Shown piece after piece: positions 40,001-52,557 of a stretch of DNA of 64,000 bases; position 1 is the first letter of the stretch; each line of letters begins with the position of its first letter. The position numbers were made by a program, and so were the translations under genes. This DNA is from Euwallacea fornicatus (Eukaryota > Arthropoda > Insecta > Coleoptera > Curculionidae), in NCBI RefSeq assembly GCF_040115645.1, contig NC_089542.1, positions 7,254,001 to 7,318,000 on the forward strand. Reading direction: 5' to 3'. A model generated the notes under the pieces. The model did not search any database. It was not told the origin of the DNA and saw only the letters and a list, made by a program, of their open reading frames with translations.

Positions 40001-43000
40001 TCATTGTCACTCAATAGGACTTTTTTTCAAAACAGTTGATTTTAGCTTTGTAAATATGTATGTAAGTACATGCATATATATTATACCTGTTTATATTTCT
40101 GGACGTTGTTGTTACATGTTGTGGGTCAAATTAAACTATTTTAAAATAATATCTAAAATACAATAAGTAAATTTAAAAAAAAGTAATAACACATTACGGG
40201 CCTAAGTAAATTACAATTCAAAAACATTTTAAACGTCTGAATGCGCTTCTTATGTAAAAGTAAGAATCAGAGCTTAAGATTTTTGACAATTGGTGAACGC
40301 AAATTCTTTTTTAATAAAGTAATACACAGGGTGATTTTTTTTAACTTTACATCCAAAAATATCCAAAAAATTATTACAGGAAAAAAGTTTCAATAATACA
40401 TAAATCTTTATATTTTAGGACCCACCTTTTGACTCAAAGATAAATCTGTTGGTACTCTCTCCAATCCCCACACACTCCAACTTAAAAAAATTAAATAGGA
40501 ACACCTCTGTTGTGATATATCAATAGATAGCTCAAATCTATTTAAAGACAGTTCTATATGTATTTCTGCTTTTTGAAGTGTCTTTTTAATCACCCTTTAA
40601 GGCTGCTGTGTCTTACTAAATAATTTAACTTGATTTGAGTAACGGAAACTAAAAAATAATTATATACGGCTTAAGTAGTGAACTGTTATTAATTATTTAT
40701 AAAATGTTCAAATTGAGCACCGTTCTGCTCCAATTCGAAAAATAAAGCAAAATGCAAGTTTATAATTTCGTACAATTACTTTACATAGCAGTTTTACAGA
40801 GCGATTTTCAAATCATTTTTCGTTGAATAAGCAAAAACGCATACAAGCTTGTTTTGAGAAAGATTTTACCTAGCCATTGATGTGTGACAGAAGGGGCTTT
40901 CCATGTAGTTTTTTTCAGTTGAAATGCATAGGGGGAAATGGTGAGCGACAACACATATTCATTTAGAAGTCAAAAAGTGGCTCCCACAAAATGAAGAATT
41001 CCGTGTTTTTTGAACATTTTTTATACTATAATAGTTTTTGAAATTATTTGGGTGGATAATTTCTAAAAAATGACTTGATGTAAAATAATAATTTTTTTTT
41101 CTGCAGCCATCTCTGCAATTTCGTTTCAGTTAAAAGATGTTTAGACACGATCACAACGTTGAGTTATTCAGAATGTCCAAAAAGATCATTCGTAAATATT
41201 AACAAATTCACCGATAATTTTGTCCAATTCGGAGCCAGAGACCAGAGTAATATACAGGGTGTTTCCTACATACGGTCCGTAGTTTCAGGACACAATTTCT
41301 AATGATATTTACTATTACACGTAAAAACGTAAAAAGAAATTGGTAGATTAGATCTGTATTGTAAGCTATTGACACAAAACGGTTTGATCCATATGATAAA
41401 GATATACCAGAGAAAAAATGATTCAGTGTACTATTAATACTATTTTCATGTTGATTTATCTCATATTTTTGATAATAATCAGCATCATAAGGCACACATT
41501 TCTAAAAAAAAGTCTACCACAAATGTCTTAAAATTTGGCAAATCCATTTATACGCTTTAAGTACAGGTCTTATGTAAGTTGCTCAGAAAAAGGATCATTG
41601 GACAATAATAGTGGTTGCACACTTTTGAAATTAAGTCTTCATGTCGACACAGCTTTGTACTAAGTCAAAAGACATTTTACATGCATATATCTACATTGAT
41701 TTCCTTTAAAGTGAAGATTTCCATCAAGAACATAAAATTTATCTTCAAATAGTGACAAATAAAAGTTTTCTTTCGTTCATGTATGGTAGTAACCATGGTG
41801 TTTATCGCCTTCCTTGTGGTACTTACCACTATTATTGTGAAACACTATTGCAGAAGTACAAGTACCACATAATCCCAAACAAGACCAATTTTTGAACCTG
41901 AATGTGCAGCGAGAAGAAGTGAGTGGCATCCACAGACCTCGGGGCAGGTGAAAGTCAATCGCATATACCTAATGGAAGATTTGGATGCGGCTAGGGTCAC
42001 TTCATTTAGATTTAGCTTCTTTATTTTTATGAATGTTTTGCAATAATATTAGAGATTTTCATCTGAACAAATGAGTTAAATTAGGTCCAAGGAGCCAGCG
42101 AAAACGATAGCTGATTAATCCATGTAATTTATTATCTCTGTGGGTTATGGCGAGTCCATCTTTAGGTCAACCATTAGGTAATTCTAGCACCTATCGGAAT
42201 TTCACAATAAGTAGATTGGGAAAAAGCAAAGCACTCTAATTGTCAATCGTGCAGGTAATGCTCGGTTAATTAGATGTCTCATTAAGCATCAGCTAATGAT
42301 TGCGTTTCTCACAATTATCTTAATTTTTTTCTCATATTTCCAAACATCGACTGGCATTTTTTCGATTGTTTTTCTGATGAGAAATCCGTAACCAGTGCAA
42401 CTTCTATCTTATGCTATAAGCCTATTTTCCATCGGCATACTAGCTTTCTCGTGTAAATAAATAGTGGACTACCCCAATTGCGAACGGTAATGAGGATTGT
42501 AATTTTAATTATCTTAACGGAGTCACGTATGTGTTAATGAAGCCAAGTAATTTGAGGACAACTTGGCAAGTTATTAGCTTCTAGATGCCTGAGCAAGAAC
42601 AAAAGAGGCGTGAGAGCGATCACCAGATAACGGGATTTTCATTAAGAAGCTTTAGCATGTTTAAAGAAAAAATATGTGTTGGAAACGCAATTAACTTGGA
42701 ATATTGATTTTAACAGGATATTATATTCGCAAAAAGTTGGTAAATAACTTAAAGCCAATTCCAGCTATGAAGGTTTTCTTTTATGTTCTGCACATAGAGA
42801 CATAGATGACGGCGCTACTTAAATATTATTAATATAACTTAACTTGAACCTTTACTTAACTTAAATCCAAAGTTTCAGTGCAATACATATACAGGTATCG
42901 CCAATTCAAGTCGAAATATAGGAATTGTGCAAGCGGGAGAAGGACCGCATAAGGTTTGCTGTGCTTCCGATAAAGACCAAAAACGAAGTGGACAGAGTCA

Positions 43001-46000
43001 GTCTAAATCCAGTTGGTAGATCCCTCAAAGTTTCAGAAATTTTATCGATATAAGTTCTAGTTATGGATTAAATTAGTTTAGATTTTTTAATATCTATAAA
43101 TTATTATACATTTCCCTATTATACCATAAATTAGGTACATCATTGATGCAGGTGATGATTGATATTTGTTTATGACTTTTTGATGAGTCCAAGATTGAAT
43201 CGGTGACAATGGCTGTAAACTGAAGATGAATTAACAAACAAAACGAAAAGATTCGTTTATCGTTTAAAACAATGTCGGAAAATAAATAAATTGACCAGTG
43301 CAAGTAAAGCATGTAATGAATTTCGATTTTAACACGCAGATTAATTGCATTTTCGTTTTTTTTTCTTCATTTATTTACATTGCCGCTTTTTATTGTGATA
43401 AATTTTTTTAATTCCATCACCGCGAAGGTAACGAAATCGATATTAATCAAATTATCAAAGTAGAGACATCAACCGAACTCACTCTGCCCACTTTGTTGTT
43501 AGTCTTTGTCGGTGACATATTAAAATTTATGCGTACCTACTCCCGCTTACACAATTTCTATGTTCCGACTTGAACTGGTGATACCTGTAGTGTTATAGAG
43601 ACAGTGAAATGTCAAAAATGACAAGTTGTTCAAACAATGGAATTAAATCGAGAAAATATTCGCGCAATAATTTTTTTTCAATTTGCGAAATTATATATTT
43701 CATCAAAAATGCCTCGCCGAGTTAGTGTCAGCAATGAAGCGTCACATCTCTCGCAAATTTCTCGTTGGTATGGAGAATTGCAACGTAGACGGATTGGTCT
43801 TTGCGCCCATCAGAAGGCAGATGCACCAAAAACGGTAGTCACCCAGGAAAACATCGATGCTGTGTGCAAAGCCATCAAGGAACATCACCATGTGACAAAT
43901 CACGAGATGAGGCAACATTGGGAATTCGAAAGACCTCAATAAAAAAAAATTCTACTGTTGGGTACCGCATCTGTTGATTGAAGAACAGGAAAAAGCTATG
44001 CTTAATTGGTGTCAAAAAACTCTAGACAACCCCAAAACAAAAAACTAAAAACGTGGGCGGCATGTCAGTAATGATGAATCGTGGATTTACTCATATGAAC
44101 CCGAAAATAAATGCTAATCAACTGTTGGGTTGTTACATAATGAAAAAAACCCAACAAAAGTCTCCATATTTATCTCAAAAAACGACCATGTAGCAACAAA
44201 TCGTCTGCAAGATCAAAGAACTATTATGCCGATTGATATAAAACCATTTTTTGCCGAAAGTCATTGTGAGGCTAAGAAAAACCAACTCCAAATAAGAAAT
44301 AACCCCCCCTCCCCCATATAATTCAAATTCACTAGCAGCTTGCAAGACAATGGAATTTTTGCGACAATAAAATGTCGAATTGTAAGGCTATCCTCCATAC
44401 AGTCCCGACCTAAATCCAAAAGATTTCTTTACTTTCCCGAAGATCAAGAACGGACTACATGTCAAAAGTTCTAGTTGCTAGAAACAGTCAACTTTTTCGA
44501 AAAGGTCATTTTAACTGTACGAAAGAACGAGTGGCATAACTGCTTCTAGAAATGATTCCAGTGCATGCAAAAGTGCACTGATCTTTGTAGAGAATACTTT
44601 GAAAAATAATTAAGTCTTCACAAGCTCTGTACCGTTGTATTCCAGCTTTATATGTAAGACTTACAAGGCAGCTCTCGTAATTATATGAATTAGATAAATC
44701 TTTTCAATCGAATTCAAAGTAGATGTACATTGACGATTTCTCTTTATATGAAATACGCAGCAAATATTTCATTAGGCCTCTAAACAGTATTTAGTTAAAA
44801 ATTATTAATTTATTTTATAATTATGTAAGTATAATAATAATTTTAGTCTTCTTTGATTCTGGATTTGGAACAGTCATTACTTAGTTATTAGCTCGCCCCA
44901 AAATGTTTAGAAACGAGTGAAGAAACATCACACTTAAATTTCACTGTAAACTGGCGTGAAAAGCTAATCATAAATGCTACTGCTAATAAGTAATTGGTGC
45001 ACTTGAAATGTTGGGGAATTCTTGGGAATCCCTTATTAAAGATTACCATATCATAACCAAATGAATCTCTGTTCACTGTCATAACGTCAAAATATTCCTG
45101 TATTAACGTTCAAAGAGCAAAAAATAAATAGGCATGTAAGTATAACAAATTTTTAATTGTATAAAAAAAGACATTTAATGTTACATCTATTTTGTACGGA
45201 ATGACGATTCACCAAATTATCAAGAAACTTATTTAACCCTGAATTTTTCAATACTGATATTTTTTACTTTTAGCTAATATATATTAGGGTTATATAAACT
45301 CGACAAGCGTTATTAGACTCAGCTTAGCCAAGTCGTGATTTATACTAGATATTTTGTATACTGTTTTGTCATATAAAATGGTTTAGTAACGGTTAAAAAC
45401 ATTACTCACGAACCACAACCGCATAATAACAATAATTTCTAGAAATACACGTATGTATAGACAGGTAGAATAACCATTGTTTTATTTTCTTGCTTTCTTC
45501 TCGTACAATATAATAGCGCGCAATCAACTTTCTTAAAAATCACTACTATTCTGTGTAAGCTGAAACTACAGCGTTCTTCTCAGTCGCCACAACTGCTTTA
45601 TATCCAGTGACAACAAGGAAAAATCGATAGAAAGGTCGATTTGACCGATAAATTGGTGGTCAAATTATTGGTCAATTTTAATAATGAAAATTATCAACGC
45701 GCTTTTGTCGGTGTGCAAAGATTAAAAAGTAAAAAGCTATTAAAAGCTTTTTACTGCTTATTTTTATTTATTTCTTTGGGTAGACAGCAATTTCGCTGTT
45801 TCGAAGTAAAGATAAAATTTAGCAAAAACTCGTTAAAACCAAAAAACTTGCGTACAGATATGCTCATGTCAAAGAATTTGTAGATAATTTACTTAAAGTA
45901 CTAACAGCCTGTTCAAATTTTGTTAAACATTTTCAAACCTTTTAGAAAATCTCAAAACACAATTTTAAAAATCAACAACAGCGTGCTTAAACGAAATGGT

Positions 46001-49000
46001 GGTCAAAAAACTCCAATAGGAAGCAAACTACCGAAATCCATTGTTTAGACAAAATAAGAACGTAACCAAATAATTATCCGATGCAAAAAACCAAAAAACA
46101 TTGGGGACCCATTAAGCTCGCTTATTCGATCCGCTGACAAAACCTCTTTTACACCGTGCTGAATCGATTGACATGCAAATGAGATATGAAATTCCCAAAA
46201 TTTTCGTTTACTTACTTTTTTCTATCGAATGTTTTAATGATTCCTCAATATCAGTTGAAAATGTTTTTTAGCAGTTTCCCGGTCAGTCAGCGCCTCAGCT
46301 CTCGCCTCAGCAACAAGGTCACATTCTCAGCGATGTGCAGCAACACCAGCACAGATTTGGCCTGCAGCAGAGCGGCAACATCGTACCTCAGCCTCAGCTT
46401 TTTATTCAGAGAAATAAAGAATTGCTAGCGCAAAGCGGGCTTTTTCCCCAGCAATACCTCAACCAACTCACCCAAAATGTACAGCCCAGCGCCCCTGTGT
46501 TCCAGGCTTCGCCTAGCAATATTCAACCCACTGCTCAAGCGCAAATCTCCAGCTTTTCCCCACCTAATAATGTAAACCTCTTGCCTAAATCTCAAATTAC
46601 ACCAGAACCACAGAAGAATTCTGTGGTGTTTCCTTCAATTCCCCCTAGCATTGGGACTCCCTCAGGGGTAGGTCTCTTATAGAGCTAAGTTTCAAAGTAA
46701 CATAAAAACAAATTTCAGTCAGTGGTGCAACATCACACTCAGACCAGCTTCACTCCAAGCTATGCCAATCAGCAGACTCATGGAAATCAGTATTTGAATA
46801 CCAGACCTACTTCGGATCCTATTGAAGTCATTAATGAACAAATTAGGCAGCTAGACCCAGAGAAGCACAAGCAGAGAATCAAGGTATCAATTATGAACAC
46901 TTGTACACATATTTGAAAAATATATACAGCAAGTACCAAAAAATTTTTAAACATTCATAAAAAACTTATATAGAAAATAATATAAACATATTTCTAAACA
47001 TACCGGGTGACTTGAAAATATATTTAAATTATTTACATTTTATATTTTCAACGTATTTAATAGGTATTTTTTGAAGTTTCTACTACTTTTTCAATCCGGA
47101 ATATATGTAAATATCAGAACGATAATGAACTATGTAAGTGTGAAAATTTGTTTAAAAATAATATAAATATGCCCTGAGAATTTTTGCTATCCTTTATTAC
47201 GAGGATGAGGGTGCATGGTATTTCTATATATATATACACATATATATATATATATATATATTTATTTATATATCCAAGCGGAGTTTTTAGATGATACGTA
47301 ATTCTGTACCATCAACACGCTATAGTTAACGTAGTAACGTGGGACACCCAAAACGCCAGCCCGATGCTCTTACCATGAGCATACCATATACTGCTTGGTT
47401 CGATTTGTCGGAATTTTACCTATCGAAACCTAAGGGATAACGCATGTCTTTTTTTTATTATGTTTAAGTAAATGAGAGTAAAAATTTTGAATTTCTTATT
47501 CCGAGGAAATATTAAAAATTTATGTAGCTTTCAAAGAAACGTAAGCGTGCTTCAACATATGATTCAAATCACTCTGTATATTTAAATTTCATTTTTTATT
47601 ATACATACACCATAATTGACCATTATAGCACGATACAGTGTGCATAATTGTGAACTTTGATTTGTAGGCAACCGAACCGAGGGGTGATTCCCACATATTC
47701 AACAAAGACACAACCTTCATCTAACGTAAATAAGATATGTTAGATATTATCTCCATGTTTCTACAAATGGAGTTGCGTTGGCGGAATTTTCTCGTAGATT
47801 AGTTGCATTTTCCAAAATTACATATTTTCGATAGATAGGTACAGATTAAATGGAAAAATTGCTACAAAACTACATGAATTTAACTTTCTAAAATCGGAGA
47901 TGATCATACGATCCCAATTTGTAATTCACTACTTTTTTACAATTACCACAAAAAAAATTGCCCTCGTTGACAAAGGAATTTTGAACTAAAATGTCTGCAT
48001 TAAATTCTCAAAAATAGGAAAAACCTTTAAAAATTTAATAGGCCTGGGGCCCTCGCTCTATCTTAAAAATTCTCAATTATTAGTGTAGCAAACACTTCAT
48101 CCTGATTAAACAAAATAAATTGCAACGATTGAATCTATTTAACTCTCTAAAATAAGCAAAAAAAGTCATGAGACATCTTTCTGCACTTTCTACAATAAAA
48201 GACATGGTTTTATACTGATTACGAAAAGAATTTTAAAACCAAAATCTCTACATTTCACTCTAGAAAATTAAAAAATTTTAGTACAAAATCTTAAGACTTA
48301 ATGTCAAAATTTTAGTCAATTTTGTGACAAGACTGCATGACGCGACTAAAATATTTCGCTTATGGTATTATAGATTAAAATATTTTGTACAGGAACTTCA
48401 GGACAAGAAAGCCATCATTGAAAAGCATAATCAATTCGTTGAGAAGCAGTATGAAAAAGCTTTGAGCAAGGTTCAACAGGAACACAGGGATTTCCAAAGA
48501 ACTCAAAGAGAGCAAAGGCAAAAGCTGTATGAAAACTTAGTTAAAAACTCTGCAGGACCACAATTTTCCACGCAATCGCGCCCTAGGTCAGAATTGCTTT
48601 TTTTGTCTGGAAAATTTACCTAATGTTCCTTTTTTATATAGATTCATATACCCAGAAGAGGCACCATTGTTCCAGAGATCGCTGCAGGAATATTTCAAGG
48701 AACACCCTACAACAACCACAACCACCACAACTACGACCACCACTACAACTGAGAAGCCTACAACGGCCAAAAAAACCAACCGCAAAACTTCATTTTTACC
48801 CACAGTTGTACCCGAAACAACCGCATCAAGAGTAAAACAACCTCTCTCAGTTTTCAAGAACTCAGTAAACTCAACTAAAATCTCTAGGTCAAATCAATAC
48901 AATCCTTAGATGACTTGGATTTCCTGAAGAAGCAGTACAAAAGTCAACAGATTAACAAAAACGACCTCCTTACTCAATTGAGGGCAGCCATTGCGCAGGA

Positions 49001-52000
49001 GGATGGTCCTCGGAATCTTTCCTCCCGGGAGGTCGCGCTCCCTAACGGCAAGAAAGTTCAGCTGATTGAAGATTTTGATCCCAAGTTCTTTCCTCAAGGT
49101 AAAGAGGAGGAGATTACTTTGCCCAATGGCGATAAGGTGATTGCTGTAAGGGCTGATCCCAACTTGTTGAGCAGGCAAGATATGAGAATCTCACATAAAT
49201 TTGTTTTAAATTTTTGATAAAATAGATCTAAACCTGTGGATAAGGGAGATGAAATAACGCTACCTAATGGACAAAAAGTGAAGGTTTTGAGGACCTCTGG
49301 AAAGGGTCAGGATGATTTTGTTTTGCCTGATGGTATGTTGTTGTTTTAACTTTATCTCCAATGCATTTAAACGTTATTTTAATAGGTTTGAAGGGAGAAA
49401 TCATCAAAACCAGCTCCAGTTCTTCAGCTGTTTCCTATAAAACCCAAGAAATTACATTACCCAATGGGCAAAAAGTGGAGGTGATCAAAACTACAGACCC
49501 TAAATTAGTGCCTGGAGGGGTACCTTTGGAGCCTGGCAGTGATTTAGGTAGATGCCAAAATAATTCCAAATAATATATTGTGATAATAATGTTAAATCTT
49601 TCCAGAAAAATTAGTTCTAGAAAAAACAACTACAGTGAAACCTCCTAAAGCAGTGTTCGAGGAAATCACCAAGAATGTAGTGCCCCCCGGTACAGATTAT
49701 GAGTTACTCAAACCCAGTAAGTAATTATCTAAATGCTATATTTTGTTGCTAATAAGGATTTATAGGTGCAGGAGGAAGTTTGGAAAATATCAAAACCCCC
49801 AACAACCTCCCTAACCAAAGAAAAGTGACTTTTGTGTTACTTGAAGAGCAAAGTGATGGGACTCTAAAGGTACAAGGCATTAAGGGTAATGGGAAGGAGA
49901 AGCCTGATGTAGATTTGGAGGGGATTTTGAAAAAAATTCGTGCAGGAGAAATCAAGCTGCCTAGCACCACTACAACCACTACCACCCCCTCTACCGTCAT
50001 TTCCACCACCACATCAAGGCCTTTAACTACACGACGAGCAATCCTTACAACTACCAGCAAACCCATTGCAGTGACCGGTACGATATGGCATTAAATTAAA
50101 AGAGACAAAAATAATATTTTTGTTCACAGTAACTCCCAACTCATTTGCAATCAACGAGGAGACCATTTCCTCTACAGTCCACTCTCTGCCAATTCTAAGC
50201 ACCAACATAGGAAGTCAGTTCTTAAGCAGTTCTAGCACCACCTTCAGCGACCTTTACCCTACAAGATTACAGGATCAATCCAAACAGGCTTCCTCTGTCT
50301 CGGGCAGTAGCAGCAACTCCATAGCTCCATCTTTCAGTACTTCAATCTTTACAACTCCCTTACCATCTACCACTCAAAAATTAAGTGAGTACGTCGTGAA
50401 ATCCCACACAAAATCTCTTGGAAATGGAAATGGTAAAGGACTTCCAGAGCTAACTTCAGTGTTAAAATCAAATGGTAATTTTTTAATTATTTTTAACATT
50501 TTATTTACGTTATAAAGATGTTAATTTGACGTTACAAATGCGTGATTTGCTAACGTCTCTTACATGTTATGATCATTGTAGTGGCATTTCCATGCACGGT
50601 CATCATTCAAACATACCATCATAGTCATTTGATTACATTTAACTTATGTTTCATATACATTTTTGGGCTGCTTTTCAAATATGCGTTTTAACGGATTTTT
50701 AGGATTATATGCCATGGCAAGATTTTTAAAGCAATCAGGCCTTGATTCGGTGCTCAATGACACTGGACCGTATACTATTTTTGCTCCCACCGATAAAGCA
50801 TTTAGAACTTTACTAGTTCAATTGGGAGGACCTGAAAGGGCCGAAGATAAATTCAAAGAGAATCCAAGACTTTTAAGTGGAGTATGACTCTTTCGTGATT
50901 AAATTTAGTTCATAATTAATCAAGTTTCTCTTGTAGTTGCTGCTGCACCATGTAATACCAGGATCATTCCCAATCTCAGCTCTACAAGATGAAATGACTG
51001 GGGTGTCATTGGCAGGGACTCAGTTGAGGGTGAACCAATATGATATGCACGATAATGAATGGAACGATGTCAAAGTTACCACGATCAATGGAGCGAAAGT
51101 CATAGAAGATCAGCAAGACATTACCATCCCCCAAGGCATTGCTCACTCAGTAGATAGGGTGATGTTTCCCCTACCTGTGGGGGATTTGGTGCAGACCATG
51201 CAGGCCGATAGAGAGAGGCGGTTTACCTCTTTTTTGAGGGCTGTGTTTGCCTCAGGATTGGCTGATATGTTGCAGGGTAAAACACTCTCTTTCAACTATT
51301 CTTTAATGTATAAAAACGACAAATTTAGGGCCAAAATCCTTGACTCTCTTCGCTCCAACCGATAAAGCCTTCGCTAATCTCAGTCCGGAGGATTTAACTA
51401 AGACTGTGACAGACCCAGCTTTAGCTAAAGAATTAGTTTTCCGGCACGTCATCCAAGGTACTTTATACACCAACGGAATGAGATACTATCAAGTAAAAGA
51501 CAGCTTCCAGGAAGATTCCCAAGTGACGATTAGTAAACATTCGGGTAAGGGTCAACAGATCGAAGTACAGTCCGGTTTATCTGCAAAATCAATAATCATT
51601 ATTCGATTATTAATCTAAAAAAGCAACAAAAATGCCACGTTTTTACGTAATTCGAGATAAGTTTCACTTTCTTTATGTAATCAGAAGACGCTGTTGTTGC
51701 TATTGAACTTAAAACGAGGAAGATCCTCTTTGTTGCTTTCACATTTTGTATTCAATTTTGAAACTTTAGTCTAATGATGATGACGAAGGTTCATTTGTAA
51801 TGTAATTGAACCATTCCGATTAGAGACTCTTACTTCTTCGCATATAAAAGAATCACCTACTGGGCGGAAAAAATTATACATAAAAGAACGAATCAGTAAC
51901 GCAGCAGTCAAGCAGGAGAAAGGTCCTTATTATCATTATTAAGTAATGACTGGGGACGTGCTTTAACCGCAAATTGAAACAATATTTTCTAGTTGTAACT

Positions 52001-52110
52001 TAACAATAATTCAATTTTTAGGAAAAATCAAAGTGAACAACCAGCACTTGACTTCTCCAAATATCCCAGCGACGAATGGAGTACTTCATGCTATAGACGC
52101 TCTATTGTGA
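35034..52110 (+). CDS. Secreted multi-repeat protein with two FAS1 (fasciclin) domains
   Basis: Fifteen exons with consistent phases: 35034-35135, 46272-46667, 46719-46883, 48393-48586, 48642-48831, 48888-49174, 49226-49332, 49386-49547, 49606-49716, 49766-50077, 50130-50474, 50703-50881, 50937-51276, 51329-51544, 52022-52110; 1,064 residues. In order: signal peptide (cleaved near VGTVGA, about 22); Gln/Pro-rich region to about 220; charged helical segment, 222-280; a run of 14 Thr near 305; four EITLPNGxKV-type repeats starting near 400, 427, 457 and 505; Ser/Thr-rich mucin-like region, about 635-770; FAS1 domains at about 791-930 and 940-1064. Both FAS1 domains contain FAPTDKAF and an HHVIPG/RHVIQG motif. 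FAS1 domains mediate adhesion in matrix proteins such as periostin and TGFBI. No membrane anchor is seen, so it is probably an extracellular matrix or cuticle-associated protein. The exact orthologue was not recognised. Confidence 0.92.
36970..37039. repeat. (AT)n microsatellite, about 35 units
   Basis: Pure alternating AT over roughly 70 bases within FAS1-gene intron 1. It is expected to be length-polymorphic. Confidence 0.95.
37951..39096. mobile_element. Near-palindromic foldback transposon
   Basis: It starts CAGGGTGTTTCAG after TA (37949-37950) and ends AACACTCTG before TA (39097-39098). The left arm (about 37951-38455) and right arm (about 38600-39096) are imperfect inverted copies, so nearly the whole 1,146 bp could fold into one hairpin with a short loop. 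Matching landmarks are AAATTTGCTCGTA near 38250 and its complement near 38800. No transposase is encoded; it is a non-autonomous Tc1/mariner-type element. Confidence 0.75.
39858..40145. repeat. Inverted repeat, left copy (partner 45400-45750)
   Basis: It shares ACAAAAGCGCGTTGATAA exactly, plus a longer imperfect match, with the complement of 45400-45750. The core contains several TTGACC/GGTCAA motifs around ATTTACCGGTCAAATCG. The copies lie about 5.3 kb apart and may be two insertions of one element or the ends of a large one. Confidence 0.6.
42892..43587. mobile_element. MITE-like element with about 145-bp terminal inverted repeats
   Basis: The ends CAGGTATCGCCAATTCAAG (42892) and CTTGAACTGGTGATACCTG (43569-43587) are inverted copies flanked by TA. 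The inverted arms extend imperfectly about 145 bp inward (to about 43032 and from about 43443). The 696-bp interior encodes nothing recognisable. The terminus CAGGTATC differs from the CAGGGTGT family elsewhere in the window. Confidence 0.7.
43637..44610 (+). pseudogene. Mariner (Mos1/SETMAR-type) transposase relic
   Basis: The opening MELNRENIRAIIFF is the characteristic N-terminus of mariner transposases. The paired helix-turn-helix region (KTVVTQENIDAVCKAIKE, HHVTNHEMRQHW) follows and breaks near 43940. Downstream frames retain fragments of the WCQK...GDESWIYAYEPE region (about 44060-44110). The typical C-terminal CREYFEK-like end lies near 44591-44606. Deletions and stops show it is inactive. 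It starts about 50 bp after the MITE-like element at 42892-43587. Confidence 0.8.
45400..45750. repeat. Inverted repeat, right copy (partner 39858-40145)
   Basis: Its complement matches the copy at 39858-40145, most clearly across 45646-45724 (GACCGATAAATTGGTGGTC...GCGCTTTTGTCGG). Confidence 0.6.
46884..48392. other. FAS1-gene intron 3
   Basis: A 1.5 kb AT-rich intron with a (TA)n tract at about 47223-47261 and no recognised gene or transposase motif. Confidence 0.6.
49175..49225 (+). other. Predicted GC-AG intron of the FAS1 gene
   Basis: The frame requires an exon end with two leftover bases before the acceptor AAAATAG|ATCT at 49225/49226. The only donor in that phase near the end of the conserved reading frame is AG|GCAAGA at 49174/49175, an excellent GC-type donor. 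It yields ...NLLSR-SKPVDKG... and a 51-bp intron, in line with its neighbours. Confidence 0.6.
51545..52021. other. FAS1-gene intron 14
   Basis: A 477-base intron separating the last 29-codon exon from the body of the second FAS1 domain. Nothing else was recognised in it. Confidence 0.6.
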
Positions 52111-52405
52111 GTAACGAGCCCTTGAAGACGTGTCATATTAGAATCAAGGCACCGAAATTCTGCAAATTTGTGTAAATATCCAATTTTGACTGTAAATATA
52201 TTCTGCAACGAAAGGGCTTTCCATTGTGTAATGCTTAAAAATAAGGCTGATTTTCCATACTTCTTATCTATCGTGAGGCCTGAGATCATAAATTATTGCC
52301 TATGTTTAAGGTTTGTAACATATTAGTTAAGGGATAGAAAGTAGTGTAAATTTTGATACAAATATTTTTGTTAGTGTATGATTTATCAGTATATAAATCG
52401 AATCT

Positions 52406-52426
52406 AATAAAGTATTATACAATAAA
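52406..52426 (+). terminator. Two polyadenylation signals of the FAS1 gene
   Basis: AATAAA occurs at 52406-52411 and again at 52421-52426, roughly 300 bases after the stop at 52110. Confidence 0.55.
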
Positions 52427-52557
52427 AATGCAAAAGTTGATGAGTTTAATTTCTCTTCATATGACCATAAAATCAAAATATACATTCGTTATATTGATGA
52501 CATTAAAACATTAATTCTTCATGTTCTTCATATAAGTAACACATATCACACTACATA

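Larger units (their letters stand above)
35136..46271. other. FAS1-gene intron 1 (11.1 kb)
   Basis: Bounded by GTAAGA and TTTTTTAG. It contains an (AT)n microsatellite, a palindromic transposon, two widely spaced inverted repeats, a MITE-like element, a mariner relic and an ATTA-rich block at about 42.05-42.62 kb. ORFs at 35728-36039 and 36143-36447 have no recognisable motif. Confidence 0.75.

Noticed and set aside
40319..41262. CAGGGTG-like ends near 40325 and 41255 as one element
   Set aside because: Both ends point the same way rather than facing each other, and no inverted arms were found.
48588..48857. Minus-strand ORF with a poly-Val run
   Set aside because: It is the antisense of the poly-Thr segment in exon 5 of the FAS1 gene.
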